64,000 nt of DNA from the NCBI GenBank assembly GCA_021771715.1, contig JAETOO010000004.1:62001-126000 (forward strand), in the 5' to 3' direction. The notes below the pieces were generated by a model, which did not search any database, was not told the origin of the DNA, and saw only the letters and a list, made by a program, of their open reading frames with translations. How positions within the stretch are numbered: position 1 is the stretch's first letter; every line of letters starts with the position of its first letter. This DNA comes from Oscillospiraceae bacterium (GTDB lineage: Bacteria; Bacillota; Clostridia; Lachnospirales; Lachnospiraceae). The position numbers and the translations under genes were made by a program. Shown in pieces: positions 17,111-25,911 of the stretch.

Positions 17111-19186
17111 TCAGACGTACTTCTGTCTCCTGACGCGCTGCACCAGCTCGCGGTTGTCCCGCGTGTGGACAAACAGGTTCAGGATGTTCTCGACCGCCTC
17201 ATCGCCCTTCATGCCGTTGAGCGCACGGCGCATGATATAGACTGCCTCCTGCTCCTCGCGGTCGAGCAGCAGATCCTCGCGCCTCGTCCCGGATTTCGGG
17301 ATGTCGATCGCCGGGAACACGCGCCGCTCCGAGAGCTTGCGGTCCAGCACCAGCTCCATGTTGCCGGTTCCCTTAAATTCCTCGTAGACAACATCGTCCA
17401 TCTTGCTCCCGGTGTCGACCAGCGCCGTCGCCAGGATCGTCAGGCTGCCGCCCTCGCGCATGTTGCGCGCCGCGCCGAAAAAGCGCTTCGGCATGTGCAG
17501 GGCAGCCGGGTCGAGACCGCCGGAGAGCGTGCGCCCGCTCGGCGGCACAGTCATATTGTAGGCCCGTGCGAGCCGCGTGATCGAATCCAGCAGGATCGTC
17601 ACATTCTCGTGGTGCTCCACCAAACGCTTCGCGCGCTCGATCACCATCTCCGACACGCGCTTGTGGTGCTCGGGCAGCTCGTCGAAGGTCGAGTAGATGA
17701 CCTCCACATTCTCGCCCTGAATCGCCTCCTTGATGTCGGTGACCTCCTCCGGGCGCTCGTCAATCAGCAGGATGATCAGCTTCATCTTCGGATCATTCTC
17801 GAGAATGGAGCGCGCCACATCCTTCAGAAGGGTCGTCTTTCCGGCCTTCGGCGGCGACACGATCATGCCTCTCTGTCCCTTGCCGATCGGGGAGAGCAGG
17901 TCGACGATCCGCATCGCGATTGCCCGCGAACCGCGCTCCATGCAGAGCCGCTCATTCGGGAAGATCGGCGTCATATCCTCAAAATTGCTGCGCTGCGCCG
18001 CCTCGGACGGCGTGCGCCCGTTGATCGTCTTTAAGTACAGCAGCGCGCTGAATTTCTCCTGCATCGTCTTGATCCGCGTGTTGCCGCCGATGATATCCCC
18101 GGTCTTCAGGTTGAACCGGCGGATCTGCGACGGGGACACGTAGACATCATTCTCTCCCGGCATATAGTTGTCGCTGCGGATAAAGCCAAACCCATCCGCC
18201 ATGACCTCCAGGATCCCGCTGACCTGCTGGCCGCTGTCGAGCTGCGCCAGATCGACCGGCGGGCGGTCCAGGCGGGTGTCCCCCTCACCGCCCTCCTGCA
18301 CGGAGACGGGTGACACGCTCTGACCGTTCAAACTGCTCTGCTGCGCGTAGCCGCCCGCCGCATTTGGCTGGATCGCGCTGCTCTCCGCGCCCTGCTCCAT
18401 CGCATTCACCGGTCCCGGAGCGTACGGCTCACCGGAGGAGCCATGCGCTCTGAATTCCTGACGGCTGCCGGAGTAACCGCCCTCATAGCTCTGCCCCTGG
18501 GAAGGCGCTGCCATCCCCGCACTCTGAGAAGCTGCCTGACCGCCCGCATTCCCGGATCCCTGCTGGCTGTTCGGATAATTCGAATAGCCGGTCTTCCTGG
18601 CATTGCGCTGCCGCTGCGCGTTCCCGTCCTGCTGTCCCGGCCTCGGAAGTCTGCGGCCCGCAGCGTTCACGCGGCCCGCGTTCCCCTGGCGCGCACCATT
18701 CCCGTCGCCGCGCTGCGGCCTCGCGCCCGGGCTCCCGTCGCTCCGCTGCATCCGGCCCTCTGGCCTCATGCGCTCTGATGTGCGCGGCGCGGCATCCGAC
18801 CTTACATGCTCCTGCGCACGTGAGGCACTCTCCTGCTTTATACTCTCTGCTGCCTGCGGCGCGCTCTCCGCCCTTGCATGCTCCTGCACACGTGAGGAAC
18901 TCTCCGGCCTCGCGCTCTCCGCCGTATGCGGCGCGCTCTCCATTCGCCCATGCTCCTGCACACGTGAGGAACTCTCCGGCCCCGTGCCGCTCTCCGCCGT
19001 GTGCGGTGCGCTCTCCGGCTTTGCACCCTCCTTCGCGCGATCCGCCGCCTGCTTCTCCTGCTCATCCAGGTACAGCATGCGCTCGATCACTTCACTTTTT
19101 TTCATGCCGGACAGTCCCTTCATGCCTCTGGCCTTCGCCAGATCCTTCAGGACTGCCGCAGATAACGATTCATATTTTTCTCTCAT
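17111..19186 (-). CDS. rho: Transcription termination factor Rho with a large disordered insert
   Basis: 691 residues against ~420 in E. coli. A Rho_N helical domain (residues ~5-40) is followed by about 270 residues of low complexity: 24-residue Ser/Glu/His repeats, then an Arg/Gly/Asn/Gln-rich stretch. After these come the cold-shock RNA-binding domain ([17 protein letters not shown]), Walker [11 protein letters not shown], Walker [14 protein letters not shown], the Q-loop [21 protein letters not shown] and the R-loop region. ATG 19186 follows AGAGGTG; longer in-frame starts lack ribosome sites. The insert resembles the N/Q-rich region reported to confer prion behaviour on Clostridium botulinum Rho. 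Confidence 0.96.
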   Translation of the reverse strand: MREKYESLSAAVLKDLAKARGMKGLSGMKKSEVIERMLYLDEQEKQAADRAKEGAKPESAPHTAESGTGPESSSRVQEHGRMESAPHTAESARPESSSRVQEHARAESAPQAAESIKQESASRAQEHVRSDAAPRTSERMRPEGRMQRSDGSPGARPQRGDGNGARQGNAGRVNAAGRRLPRPGQQDGNAQRQRNARKTGYSNYPNSQQGSGNAGGQAASQSAGMAAPSQGQSYEGGYSGSRQEFRAHGSSGEPYAPGPVNAMEQGAESSAIQPNAAGGYAQQSSLNGQSVSPVSVQEGGEGDTRLDRPPVDLAQLDSGQQVSGILEVMADGFGFIRSDNYMPGENDVYVSPSQIRRFNLKTGDIIGGNTRIKTMQEKFSALLYLKTINGRTPSEAAQRSNFEDMTPIFPNERLCMERGSRAIAMRIVDLLSPIGKGQRGMIVSPPKAGKTTLLKDVARSILENDPKMKLIILLIDERPEEVTDIKEAIQGENVEVIYSTFDELPEHHKRVSEMVIERAKRLVEHHENVTILLDSITRLARAYNMTVPPSGRTLSGGLDPAALHMPKRFFGAARNMREGGSLTILATALVDTGSKMDDVVYEEFKGTGNMELVLDRKLSERRVFPAIDIPKSGTRREDLLLDREEQEAVYIMRRALNGMKGDEAVENILNLFVHTRDNRELVQRVRRQKYV
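18805..19023 (-). repeat. Three 72-bp tandem repeats inside rho
   Basis: Copies begin at 18805, 18877 and 18949 (CATGCTCCTGC...CGTGAGG). They encode 24-residue units of the type ESxRVQEHxRxESAPxTAES. The unit length keeps the reading frame, so copy-number change would alter only insert length. Confidence 0.85.
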
Positions 19187-19664
19187 ATACACCTCTTTTG
19201 GTAAATGAAACATACAGATTCCATTGTATCTCTGTCGATCCGCCGTCACACACTTACGCAGCTTCTCCTCCCGGCATCCCCAACGGCACAGCTGCACAGC
19301 CCGCTCCGGCAGCCCAACTGACAGCACGTCCATGCAGTTACAGCTTCCCCCGGCAGCTCAGCCGGCTTCCCTGTCATGCCATCTGTGCCGGTGGCTCAGC
19401 CTCTGGCACATCGACGCATCCACTCCGGCACCCAGGTCAGCGGACACAGCCGCGCAAAGCCTGCCGTTGCACAAAGGATCCTGACGCTCCTTCCAGGACG
19501 CAGCCTGCCCGCCACACTCCGCCTGCCGTCTCAACTGCGAATGAGGACCACTTTTCCTGACTCCGTTCTCGTCATTCAATTTTCTTGCGCTCTCTTCTTG
19601 CTCATGAAATTACAGGGATACTTGTCTGAAACGACGAAGACTTTTCTCTCCATCTTCCAATATA
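19187..19664 (-). promoter_or_regulatory. Long rho leader and its extended -10 promoter
   Basis: A minus-strand extended -10, TGCTATATT (19659-19667 region, -10 hexamer at 19659-19664), is the best promoter upstream of rho. It would give a ~465-nt untranslated leader with no convincing gene but several GC-rich stems, for example TGTGCC/GGCACA near 19386-19412. Long leaders with premature termination are a known mode of Rho autoregulation in other bacteria; here it is inferred from length and structure. Confidence 0.45.
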
Positions 19665-19710
19665 GCACAGTTTCCCGCAAAAGGGAAGGAAAACTTTTCC
19701 GCTGTCCGCG

Positions 19711-20085
19711 TCACGACACCATTCCGCCAAGCATTCCGCCGAATGCGCACAGCACAAACGCCAGCGCCCCCTGCACCAGATCCGACTGCACCGCGCGGTC
19801 CCCGAGGCCGGAGATCAGAAACAGCAGCACAAAGTACAGGATGCCGACCAGCAGCCCCTGCAGAAATTTTCTCCGCCCTGCCTTTCTTCCCGCGTACCAG
19901 CCCCCCACAAAGCACGAAAGCACATAGACGGCGAGGATCGCCAGCTCCGCCGTCCGGCCGTCCGGCTGCAGTTTCAGCATCGCAAACGCCAGGATCAGCA
20001 GCGCCGCCGTCGTCATAAGATAACTAAAAATGAGTGCCCGAAGCAGCACCCCCGCCATTTTCCCTTTTCCCGTCAGATATTCCAT
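19711..20085 (-). CDS. TIGR04086 family membrane protein
   Basis: 124 residues with four membrane segments (about residues 13-33, 43-60, 70-90 and 100-122) and little else. It matches the small TIGR04086 family of Clostridia, of unknown function. I start at MEYLTGKGK because GGAGG lies 7 bases upstream of that ATG; an ATG six bases earlier is too close to the site. No terminator separates it from the rho promoter region. It is divergent from the CNNM gene. Confidence 0.82.
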   Translation of the reverse strand: MEYLTGKGKMAGVLLRALIFSYLMTTAALLILAFAMLKLQPDGRTAELAILAVYVLSCFVGGWYAGRKAGRRKFLQGLLVGILYFVLLFLISGLGDRAVQSDLVQGALAFVLCAFGGMLGGMVS

Positions 20086-20253
20086 GTGCATCCCTCCGCC
20101 GCCATACACCGAAAGGCGGCCGCTTTTTACCAATATCCTATTCCGCTCCTGCGGACTTTATGCCTGCGCGCCGCATACGCCGCCTTTTTCACCGTTCTTT
20201 CGCCATGCGACATTGTGACCGGCCTTACACCCGCCTGTTTATAAAATTTTCCG

Positions 20254-20282
20254 TTGCATTTTACCGCAATCTATTGTATGAT
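20254..20282 (+). promoter_or_regulatory. Promoter of the CNNM/CBS gene
   Basis: TTGCAT, exactly 17 bp, TATGAT. The ~63-base leader has a hairpin GCCGAC/GTCGGC (20304-20328) just ahead of the AAAGGAG ribosome site, which may influence translation. Confidence 0.75.
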
Positions 20283-20351
20283 TCTGCTAATACACTTACA
20301 TCTGCCGACGGCCCAGCCTGCTGTCGGCCTTATAAAAAAGGAGATGATCTT

Positions 20352-21647
20352 TTGGCTTCTGATGACGCCATACAACTACTGGCGCTGTTAATCCTCGTAA
20401 TTCTTTCTGCTTTCTTCTCATCAGCCGAGACCTCGCTGACGACTGCGAACCGCATCCGATTGCAGGCGCTTGCCGATGAGGGAAACAAGCGCGCTGCCGT
20501 CGCATTAAAGGTGAAGGAGAACCCCTCCAAAATGCTCAGCGCGATCCTGATCGGAAACAATCTCGTCAACAACTTCGCCGCATCCCTCGCAACCGCGCTT
20601 GCAATTAAGCTGTTCGGGAACGGCGCAGTCGGCGCTGTGACAGCGGTTCTCACCATTATCATTCTGGTATTCGGTGAGATCACGCCCAAGACCTATGCCA
20701 CAGCCAATTCCGAAAAGATGGCTCTTGCGTACGCCTCCATTGTGCTGCTTTTGATGAAGCTGCTGACCCCGGTCATCATCGTCATCAACACGATCTGCCG
20801 CTTCTTTCTGAAGCTGCTGCATGTCGACACAGACAGCGCCATGAATCCCATGACAGAAATGGAGCTGCGCACCATCGTCGATGTCAGCCACAAGGACGGC
20901 GTCATCGAGAAGGAAGAGCGGGAAATGATTTACAACGTAGTGGATTTTGGTGATTCCCAGGCCAAGGATGTCATGGTTCCGCGTGCGGACATGGTGACAG
21001 TCAGCGACACGGCCACCTACCAGGAGGTGCTCGACCTCTTCCGCGCGGAAAAATATACGCGGCTTCCCGTCTATCAGGAGGACCGCGCCAACATCATCGG
21101 TATTCTGAATATCAAGGACTTCTTTTTTTGTGGAAGCGACACAGATTTTAAACTGGCGGATATCATGTATGAGCCATACTTTACGTATGAGTTCAAGAAG
21201 ACCTCCGAGCTGCTGCTCGAGATGCAGAGAAATTCGGTCAGCATCTCCATCGTGCTGGATGAGTACGGCGCATCGGTCGGTATGGTCTCCCTGGAGGATC
21301 TGCTCGAGGAGATCGTCGGCGAGATCCGCGATGAGTACGACGAGGACGAGGAGGACTGGATCCGGCATCTGTCCGACCGCGAGTATCTGATCGAGGGCTC
21401 CGTCAAGCTCGACGACATCAATGACGCGCTCGAGCTGATGTTCGCCTCGGAGGAGTACGACTCGATCGGCGGCCTCATCATTGAGACGCTCGACCATCTT
21501 CCGACCGAGGGTGAATCCATCACGACAGAGGACGGCTGCGTGCTGACCGTCGAGAAGATGGATAAGAACCGGATCGAGACCGTGCGGCTGCTGCTGCCGG
21601 AGCGGACGGATATTCTCCAGACGGACTCCGAGAAGACCGAGGAATAA
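20352..21647 (+). CDS. CNNM/CorC-type hemolysin-family membrane protein
   Basis: 431 residues: N-terminal DUF21/CNNM transmembrane domain (about three or four membrane segments, residues 5-190, with SAFFSSAETSLTTANRIRL), two CBS domains (around VMVPRADMVTVS and IIGILNIKDFFF), and a C-terminal CorC/HlyC domain. Relatives act in Mg2+ or other metal transport. The start is TTG 20352, preceded by AAAGGAGATGATCTT. The frame is open further upstream, but that region holds the promoter, so an ATG start at 20034 is not credible. Confidence 0.92.
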   Translation: MASDDAIQLLALLILVILSAFFSSAETSLTTANRIRLQALADEGNKRAAVALKVKENPSKMLSAILIGNNLVNNFAASLATALAIKLFGNGAVGAVTAVLTIIILVFGEITPKTYATANSEKMALAYASIVLLLMKLLTPVIIVINTICRFFLKLLHVDTDSAMNPMTEMELRTIVDVSHKDGVIEKEEREMIYNVVDFGDSQAKDVMVPRADMVTVSDTATYQEVLDLFRAEKYTRLPVYQEDRANIIGILNIKDFFFCGSDTDFKLADIMYEPYFTYEFKKTSELLLEMQRNSVSISIVLDEYGASVGMVSLEDLLEEIVGEIRDEYDEDEEDWIRHLSDREYLIEGSVKLDDINDALELMFASEEYDSIGGLIIETLDHLPTEGESITTEDGCVLTVEKMDKNRIETVRLLLPERTDILQTDSEKTEE

Positions 21648-21707
21648 AGCCTCACTAAGAAACATCACTGAGAAAAGCTGAAAAACAAAATCTTTGCTGA
21701 AATGAGA

Positions 21708-21760
21708 CGTCCACAGACGGATTCGGCTCCTGGCCGCAAGTGTCTGTGGGCGTTTTGTTG
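21708..21760 (+). terminator. Terminator of the CNNM gene
   Basis: CCACAGAC and GTCTGTGG arms extended by CG pairs, internal GGCTCCTGGCC stem, then GCGTTTTGTTG. Sixty bases after the CNNM stop codon. Confidence 0.85.
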
Positions 21761-21831
21761 TGCAGCCCCCCTGCCACCGTATGTCAATCACTCACAGCTT
21801 TTTCTCCTCTGCGCCTCCGCGCCCGCGCCCA

Positions 21832-22020
21832 AAAAAGGGAGAAACTATTTTCTTTCGCATTCTTTGCATTCTGCGCTTTCCCCATCTGCCATCAGAAGAA
21901 AAGGATGAAACTGTTTCCCTTCCACATTCTTTATCCTCTGAAATCTCTCTATCTGCGCCTAGAAAAAAGAGAGAGACTGCTGTTCTTCCCAGTCTCTCCC
22001 TCTATCTATCCTTTTTCTCA
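21832..22020 (-). repeat. Three degenerate ~65-bp repeats carrying terminator-like hairpins
   Basis: Units beginning near 21832, 21899 and 21961 share AAAAnGGAGAAACT-like heads and TCTTT...CATTCTTT-like tails. In the minus-strand direction each unit contains a GAAAC/GTTTC-type or longer stem followed by T-rich sequence. The unit nearest the NlpC/P60 gene holds the full terminator; the others look like decayed copies. This fills the convergent gap between the CNNM and NlpC genes. Confidence 0.55.
21961..21998 (-). terminator. Terminator of the NlpC/P60 gene
   Basis: Minus-strand stem GAGAGACTG...CAGTCTCTC followed by TCTTTTTTC, about 60 bases after the stop codon. Confidence 0.88.
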
Positions 22021-22058
22021 GTATACGAACCGACTGTTTTCAGTCACCTCAGAACTGC

Positions 22059-24155
22059 TCAGCTCTGTATGATCCTCGTCGCCCACACGGCATTGCCGCT
22101 GATCCCGGACGTGATGATGCCGACTCTGCGGCCTGCGGCGTGCACCACCTGGCCGTTGCCTATGTACATGCTCACATGGTAGACGTAGCCGTTCTTGGCG
22201 TAGAAGATCAGATCGCCCGGCTCTGCCGAAGAGATCGGGATCTGCATGCCGTACACGGACTGCGCATCCGCGACGCGCGGCAGCGAGTAGCCGAAGTACG
22301 AGTAGATACTCTGCACGTAGCCGGAGCAGTCACAACCGTGCGTCAGGCTTGTCCCGCCCCAGACGTACGGATTGCCGACAAACTGCAACGCGAAATTCAC
22401 CATCGCCTCCCGCGTCTTTGCCTCCTGGGAGGCCTCCTTCACCGAAGTCAGGGTGTAGTAGCACGCCTTGTTGTCCTCCGGCTTCACCTTCAGGCTGGCA
22501 AGTGCCATGTTATTCTCGCCCTTCTCCGAGACACGCCGGTCCGCACCTTTCCCGGTGATCAGCTCGCTCTTCTTCACAAAGCCGCGCACATCCCCGGACT
22601 CGACAAAGATCCAGTCCTTGTCCTGATCCGCCAGCTGATAGCAGAGGCCGCCCTCCGCCAGCGTGCCTGTCACGCGCGAATCGTCCTTGCGCTGCTCGTG
22701 GATCTCGAGCGCCTTTACGGCCACAGCGTAGTCCTTCTTCGCCAGCACCTCCTGCACCGTCGTGTGCGTGTAGGTAAACGCAGCGTTCTCGCTGCGCGCC
22801 ACGATCAGATGCGCGATCGGCAGCTCCTTGATTCCTTTTATCTTCACGATCCGGTCAGCCGGATCACCTGTCAACACATCCTCCGCCTGCACGAAGCCGC
22901 GCACATTGCCTGACTCGACATAGTACCAGCCTTCCGACTCCTCCAGGATATAGCAGAGCCCATAGTACTCCAGAGAACCGACCTCGCGGGCGTCCGTCGA
23001 CTTCTTCTCGTAGACCGATGCGCCCTCCTCACTGCGGATGATCCCGTACTGCTTCTCCACCTGCGTGAAGCGGAACTCCAGCTCAATCTTCGGCGGGACC
23101 ACGATGTTCTGATGCGCAATCAGCTCCTCGTTCGAGTCGTACTCGGAGGTCTCCGACTCGGACTCCTCCTCGGACTCCGTCTCGCTCTCGCTCTCACTTT
23201 CGCTCTCCGAGCTGCTCTCTCCGGTCTCGCTCTCGCCTGTCCCGGTCTCGCTCTCACCGGTCTGCTGCTCCGTCCCCGGCTGCGTCTCCCCCGGCATCTG
23301 CGTCTCCGACTGTCCCGGTGTCTCCGACTCGGAGGGCCGCTCCGTCATCCCCGTGGAGGGCGTCTCCGTCTGGCTGCCGCCCGTGGAAGGCGACTCCGTC
23401 GAACTACCGCCCGTGGAGGGGGATTCCGTGGAACCGCTGCCTGTCGAGGGGGATTCTGTGGAACCACTGCCTGTCGACGGCGTCTCCGTCGAACTGCCGC
23501 CCGTGGAACCGCTGCCCGTCGACGGTGTCTCCGTCGAACTGCCGCCCGTGGAACCGCTGCCCGTCGACGGTGTCTCCGTCGAACTGCCGCCCGTGGAACC
23601 GCCGCCCGTCGACGGTGTCTCTGTCGAGCTGCCGCCTGAAGAACTACCACCCGACGACTCTCCCGAGCCACCTGAGGAGCTGCTGCCTCCTGACGACTCT
23701 CCCGAGCTGCCTGAAGAACTGCTGCCTCCTGACGACTCTCCCGAGCTGCCTGAGGAACTGCTGCCGCCCGACGACTCTCCCGAACCGCCTGAGGAACTGC
23801 CTCCGCCCGACGACTCTCCTGAGCCGCCTGTGCCTGCATCCGGGCCGCCTGACGGCTCCTCCGCCTGCGGTGCCGAACCGCTCTCCTGTTTCGGCTCCTC
23901 CGCCTGCGGCGCCGGTGCGCTCTCCTGCTTCGGCTCCTCTGCCTGCGGCGCCGGTGCGCTCTCCTGCTTCGGCTCCTCCTGCAGCGTCAGCTGGGCGCTT
24001 GCCGCCCCCGTCTCCTCGAGCCGGTCCATTGCCTCCACCTGCTCTACCGCATCAATCTTTACCGTCGCTTGATTGAAAGCGCCTCCCACTGTGCAGGAGG
24101 CTGCCGCAATCAGCGCGGCTCCCACCGTGATGGTCAATAATTTTTTCTTATACAT
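22059..24155 (-). CDS. Secreted NlpC/P60 peptidoglycan endopeptidase with long Ser/Gly repeat stalk
   Basis: 698 residues. Signal peptide (KKKLLTITVGAALIAAASCTVGG, with a possible lipobox-like cysteine), three 13-residue EEPKQESAPAPQA repeats, then a ~270-residue stalk of Ser/Gly/Thr/Glu repeats (GESSGGSSSSG, then STETPSTGGGS). Two SH3-like domains follow (around EKQYGIIRSEEGASVYEK and KDYAVAVKALEIHEQ), then the catalytic C40 domain with Cys in HGCDCSGYV and His in GYVYHVSMYIGNGQVVHA. It should cleave wall stem peptides, with the stalk spacing it from the membrane or wall. The start follows GGGGATAGG. Own promoter and terminator. Confidence 0.93.
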   Translation of the reverse strand: MYKKKLLTITVGAALIAAASCTVGGAFNQATVKIDAVEQVEAMDRLEETGAASAQLTLQEEPKQESAPAPQAEEPKQESAPAPQAEEPKQESGSAPQAEEPSGGPDAGTGGSGESSGGGSSSGGSGESSGGSSSSGSSGESSGGSSSSGSSGESSGGSSSSGGSGESSGGSSSGGSSTETPSTGGGSTGGSSTETPSTGSGSTGGSSTETPSTGSGSTGGSSTETPSTGSGSTESPSTGSGSTESPSTGGSSTESPSTGGSQTETPSTGMTERPSESETPGQSETQMPGETQPGTEQQTGESETGTGESETGESSSESESESESETESEEESESETSEYDSNEELIAHQNIVVPPKIELEFRFTQVEKQYGIIRSEEGASVYEKKSTDAREVGSLEYYGLCYILEESEGWYYVESGNVRGFVQAEDVLTGDPADRIVKIKGIKELPIAHLIVARSENAAFTYTHTTVQEVLAKKDYAVAVKALEIHEQRKDDSRVTGTLAEGGLCYQLADQDKDWIFVESGDVRGFVKKSELITGKGADRRVSEKGENNMALASLKVKPEDNKACYYTLTSVKEASQEAKTREAMVNFALQFVGNPYVWGGTSLTHGCDCSGYVQSIYSYFGYSLPRVADAQSVYGMQIPISSAEPGDLIFYAKNGYVYHVSMYIGNGQVVHAAGRRVGIITSGISGNAVWATRIIQS
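23345..23985 (-). repeat. In-frame tandem repeats of the NlpC/P60 stalk
   Basis: 33-, 36- and 39-bp families encoding the Ser/Gly/Thr stalk and the EEPKQESAPAPQA units (39 bp, three copies at about 23862-23985). All unit lengths are multiples of three. The region is prone to slippage and to assembly error. Confidence 0.85.
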
Positions 24156-24300
24156 CCTATCCCCTGATTCCTTTATCCGGCGCCGCGCTTGCGCCGCACC
24201 GAAGCTGCTTCTCTCCTCCTGTCCGCAGACTGCACACCTGCATGCTGCCCTTCATCCATCATCAGTCTCATCTCTGCGGATTTACTAAAATCATTTTGTT

Positions 24301-24329
24301 ATTCTAACACACCATACCACGCATTGCAA
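24301..24329 (-). promoter_or_regulatory. Promoter of the NlpC/P60 gene
   Basis: Minus-strand TTGCAA, 17-bp spacer, TAGAAT; about 140 bases of leader before the start codon. The rest of the gap up to 24466 is A+T-rich and I see no gene or clear terminator in it. Confidence 0.75.
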
Positions 24330-24466
24330 GTTTTTACGGAAATGTTTCGAATTTTTTTACTTTTTGTTACATACTGTATGCTACTTTTTTCTCATCCGAT
24401 ACCCATTTTATATATTATGCGATACCATTCCGCCATCTCCCGCTTCCGGAGCTCCCGCTTCGGTCC

Positions 24467-25903
24467 CTACTCCGCCCATGTACTCTTGGCAAACAGGATC
24501 AGCAGCGGAAAGATCTCCAGCCTGCCCGCCAGCATGTCAAACGTCAGCACCAGCTTTGAGAAGTCTGAGAACATCCCGAAGTTCTGCGTCGGGCCGACCG
24601 CCGCCAGTCCGGGGCCGATGTTGTTGATCGTCGCGGCCACCGCCGTGAAGTTCGTCGTAAAATCAAAATTGTCGATCGAGATCAGCAGCACCGAGGCCGC
24701 AAAGATCACGAGGTAGGACACCAGGAACACGTTAACCGCGCGCACCACAGAGTGCTCCACCACCCTGCCGTCCATCTTCAGCTTCTTGACGTTGTGCGGG
24801 TGCACGATCACGTCGAGCTCCTTGAGCACTGACTTGAACAGGATCACGATGCGGGACACCTTGATGCCTCCGCCCGTGCTGCCCGCACACGCCCCGATAA
24901 ACATCAGAAGCACCAGGATTGTCTTTGAAAAGCTCGGCCAGAGGTCAAAATCCGTCGTGGCAAATCCGGTCGTCGTGATAACCGAACCGACCTGGAAGGC
25001 CGCATGGCGGACCGCCGTCTGGATATTCGGAAACATCGCGTGGATGTTGATCGTGATCAGAAGCACCGCCGTCGCGATGATGCCGAAATACACGCGCACC
25101 TCCGTCGACGAGGCCGCGGCCTTTATTTTTTTCTTCATCAGCAGGTAGTAGAGGTTAAAATTCACGCCGAACAGGATCATGAAGACCGTGACCACCCACT
25201 GCAGGTACGGGGAGTACCCGGCGATACTGTCGTTTTTGATCCCGAAGCCTCCCGTGCCCGCCGTTCCGAACATCGTGACGAACGAATCGTACAGCGGCAT
25301 GCCGCCTGCCAGAAGGAAGATCAACTGCAGCACGCTCAGGGCGACGTACATCCCGTACAGAATCACCGCCGTCCGCTTCACGCGCGGGACGAGCTTGCCG
25401 ACCGACGGTCCCGGGCTCTCCGCCTTCATCATGTACATGTTCGTGCCGCCCGCGAGCGGAAGCACCGCCATCACAAACACGAGCACGCCCATGCCGCCGA
25501 TCCAGTGTGTAAAGCTCCGCCAGAACAGCAGACACTTCGCCATCGGCTCGACCTCACTCAGAATGCTCGAGCCGGTCGTCGTAAAGCCGGACACCGTCTC
25601 AAAGAGCGCGTCTATGTAGGACGGGATCGCACCCGAGAGCGCAAACGGCAGCGCGCCAAATGCGCTGAGCAAAATCCAGCACAGCGCCACCGTCACAAAC
25701 CCTTCCTTCGCATACATCAGCAGATCCTTCGGCTTTTTCCGGATAATCAGCAGGCCGAACGCAAAGCAGAGCACCGCCGTCACCGCCAGCGCATACCCCT
25801 CCTGCTCCCGGTACACCAGGCCGAGCACGCACGACGGCAGCATGAATGCCCCCTCAAAATTCAGCACCCAGCCGATCACGTACAGAATCATTTTATAATT
25901 CAT
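24467..25903 (-). CDS. trkH: TrkH family potassium uptake channel subunit
   Basis: 478 residues with about ten membrane segments in four M1-P-M2 repeats. Selectivity-type loops are seen at TVSGFTTTGSSIL, GGMGVLVFVMA and GACAGSTGGGIKVSRIVIL. It begins 8 bases after the trkA gene, with AGTAGGTG as ribosome site inside the trkA end, so the pair is coupled. It is the channel of the second K+ system in this window; the two TrkH proteins are clearly different in sequence. Confidence 0.95.
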   Translation of the reverse strand: MNYKMILYVIGWVLNFEGAFMLPSCVLGLVYREQEGYALAVTAVLCFAFGLLIIRKKPKDLLMYAKEGFVTVALCWILLSAFGALPFALSGAIPSYIDALFETVSGFTTTGSSILSEVEPMAKCLLFWRSFTHWIGGMGVLVFVMAVLPLAGGTNMYMMKAESPGPSVGKLVPRVKRTAVILYGMYVALSVLQLIFLLAGGMPLYDSFVTMFGTAGTGGFGIKNDSIAGYSPYLQWVVTVFMILFGVNFNLYYLLMKKKIKAAASSTEVRVYFGIIATAVLLITINIHAMFPNIQTAVRHAAFQVGSVITTTGFATTDFDLWPSFSKTILVLLMFIGACAGSTGGGIKVSRIVILFKSVLKELDVIVHPHNVKKLKMDGRVVEHSVVRAVNVFLVSYLVIFAASVLLISIDNFDFTTNFTAVAATINNIGPGLAAVGPTQNFGMFSDFSKLVLTFDMLAGRLEIFPLLILFAKSTWAE

Positions 25904-25911
25904 ATCAGCAC

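Noticed and set aside
15698-18034. 778-codon open frame on the plus strand
   Set aside because: It lies antisense to pepC and rho, both certain, and its composition reflects their codon bias; no ribosome site or family match.
20034-20351. Longer N-terminus for the CNNM protein from an upstream ATG
   Set aside because: The region overlaps the divergent TIGR04086 gene and contains the gene's own promoter and leader hairpin; the TTG with AAAGGAG is better supported.
23353-24072. Plus-strand open frame of Val/Pro/Glu repeats
   Set aside because: Antisense shadow of the Ser/Gly/Thr stalk repeats of the NlpC/P60 protein.
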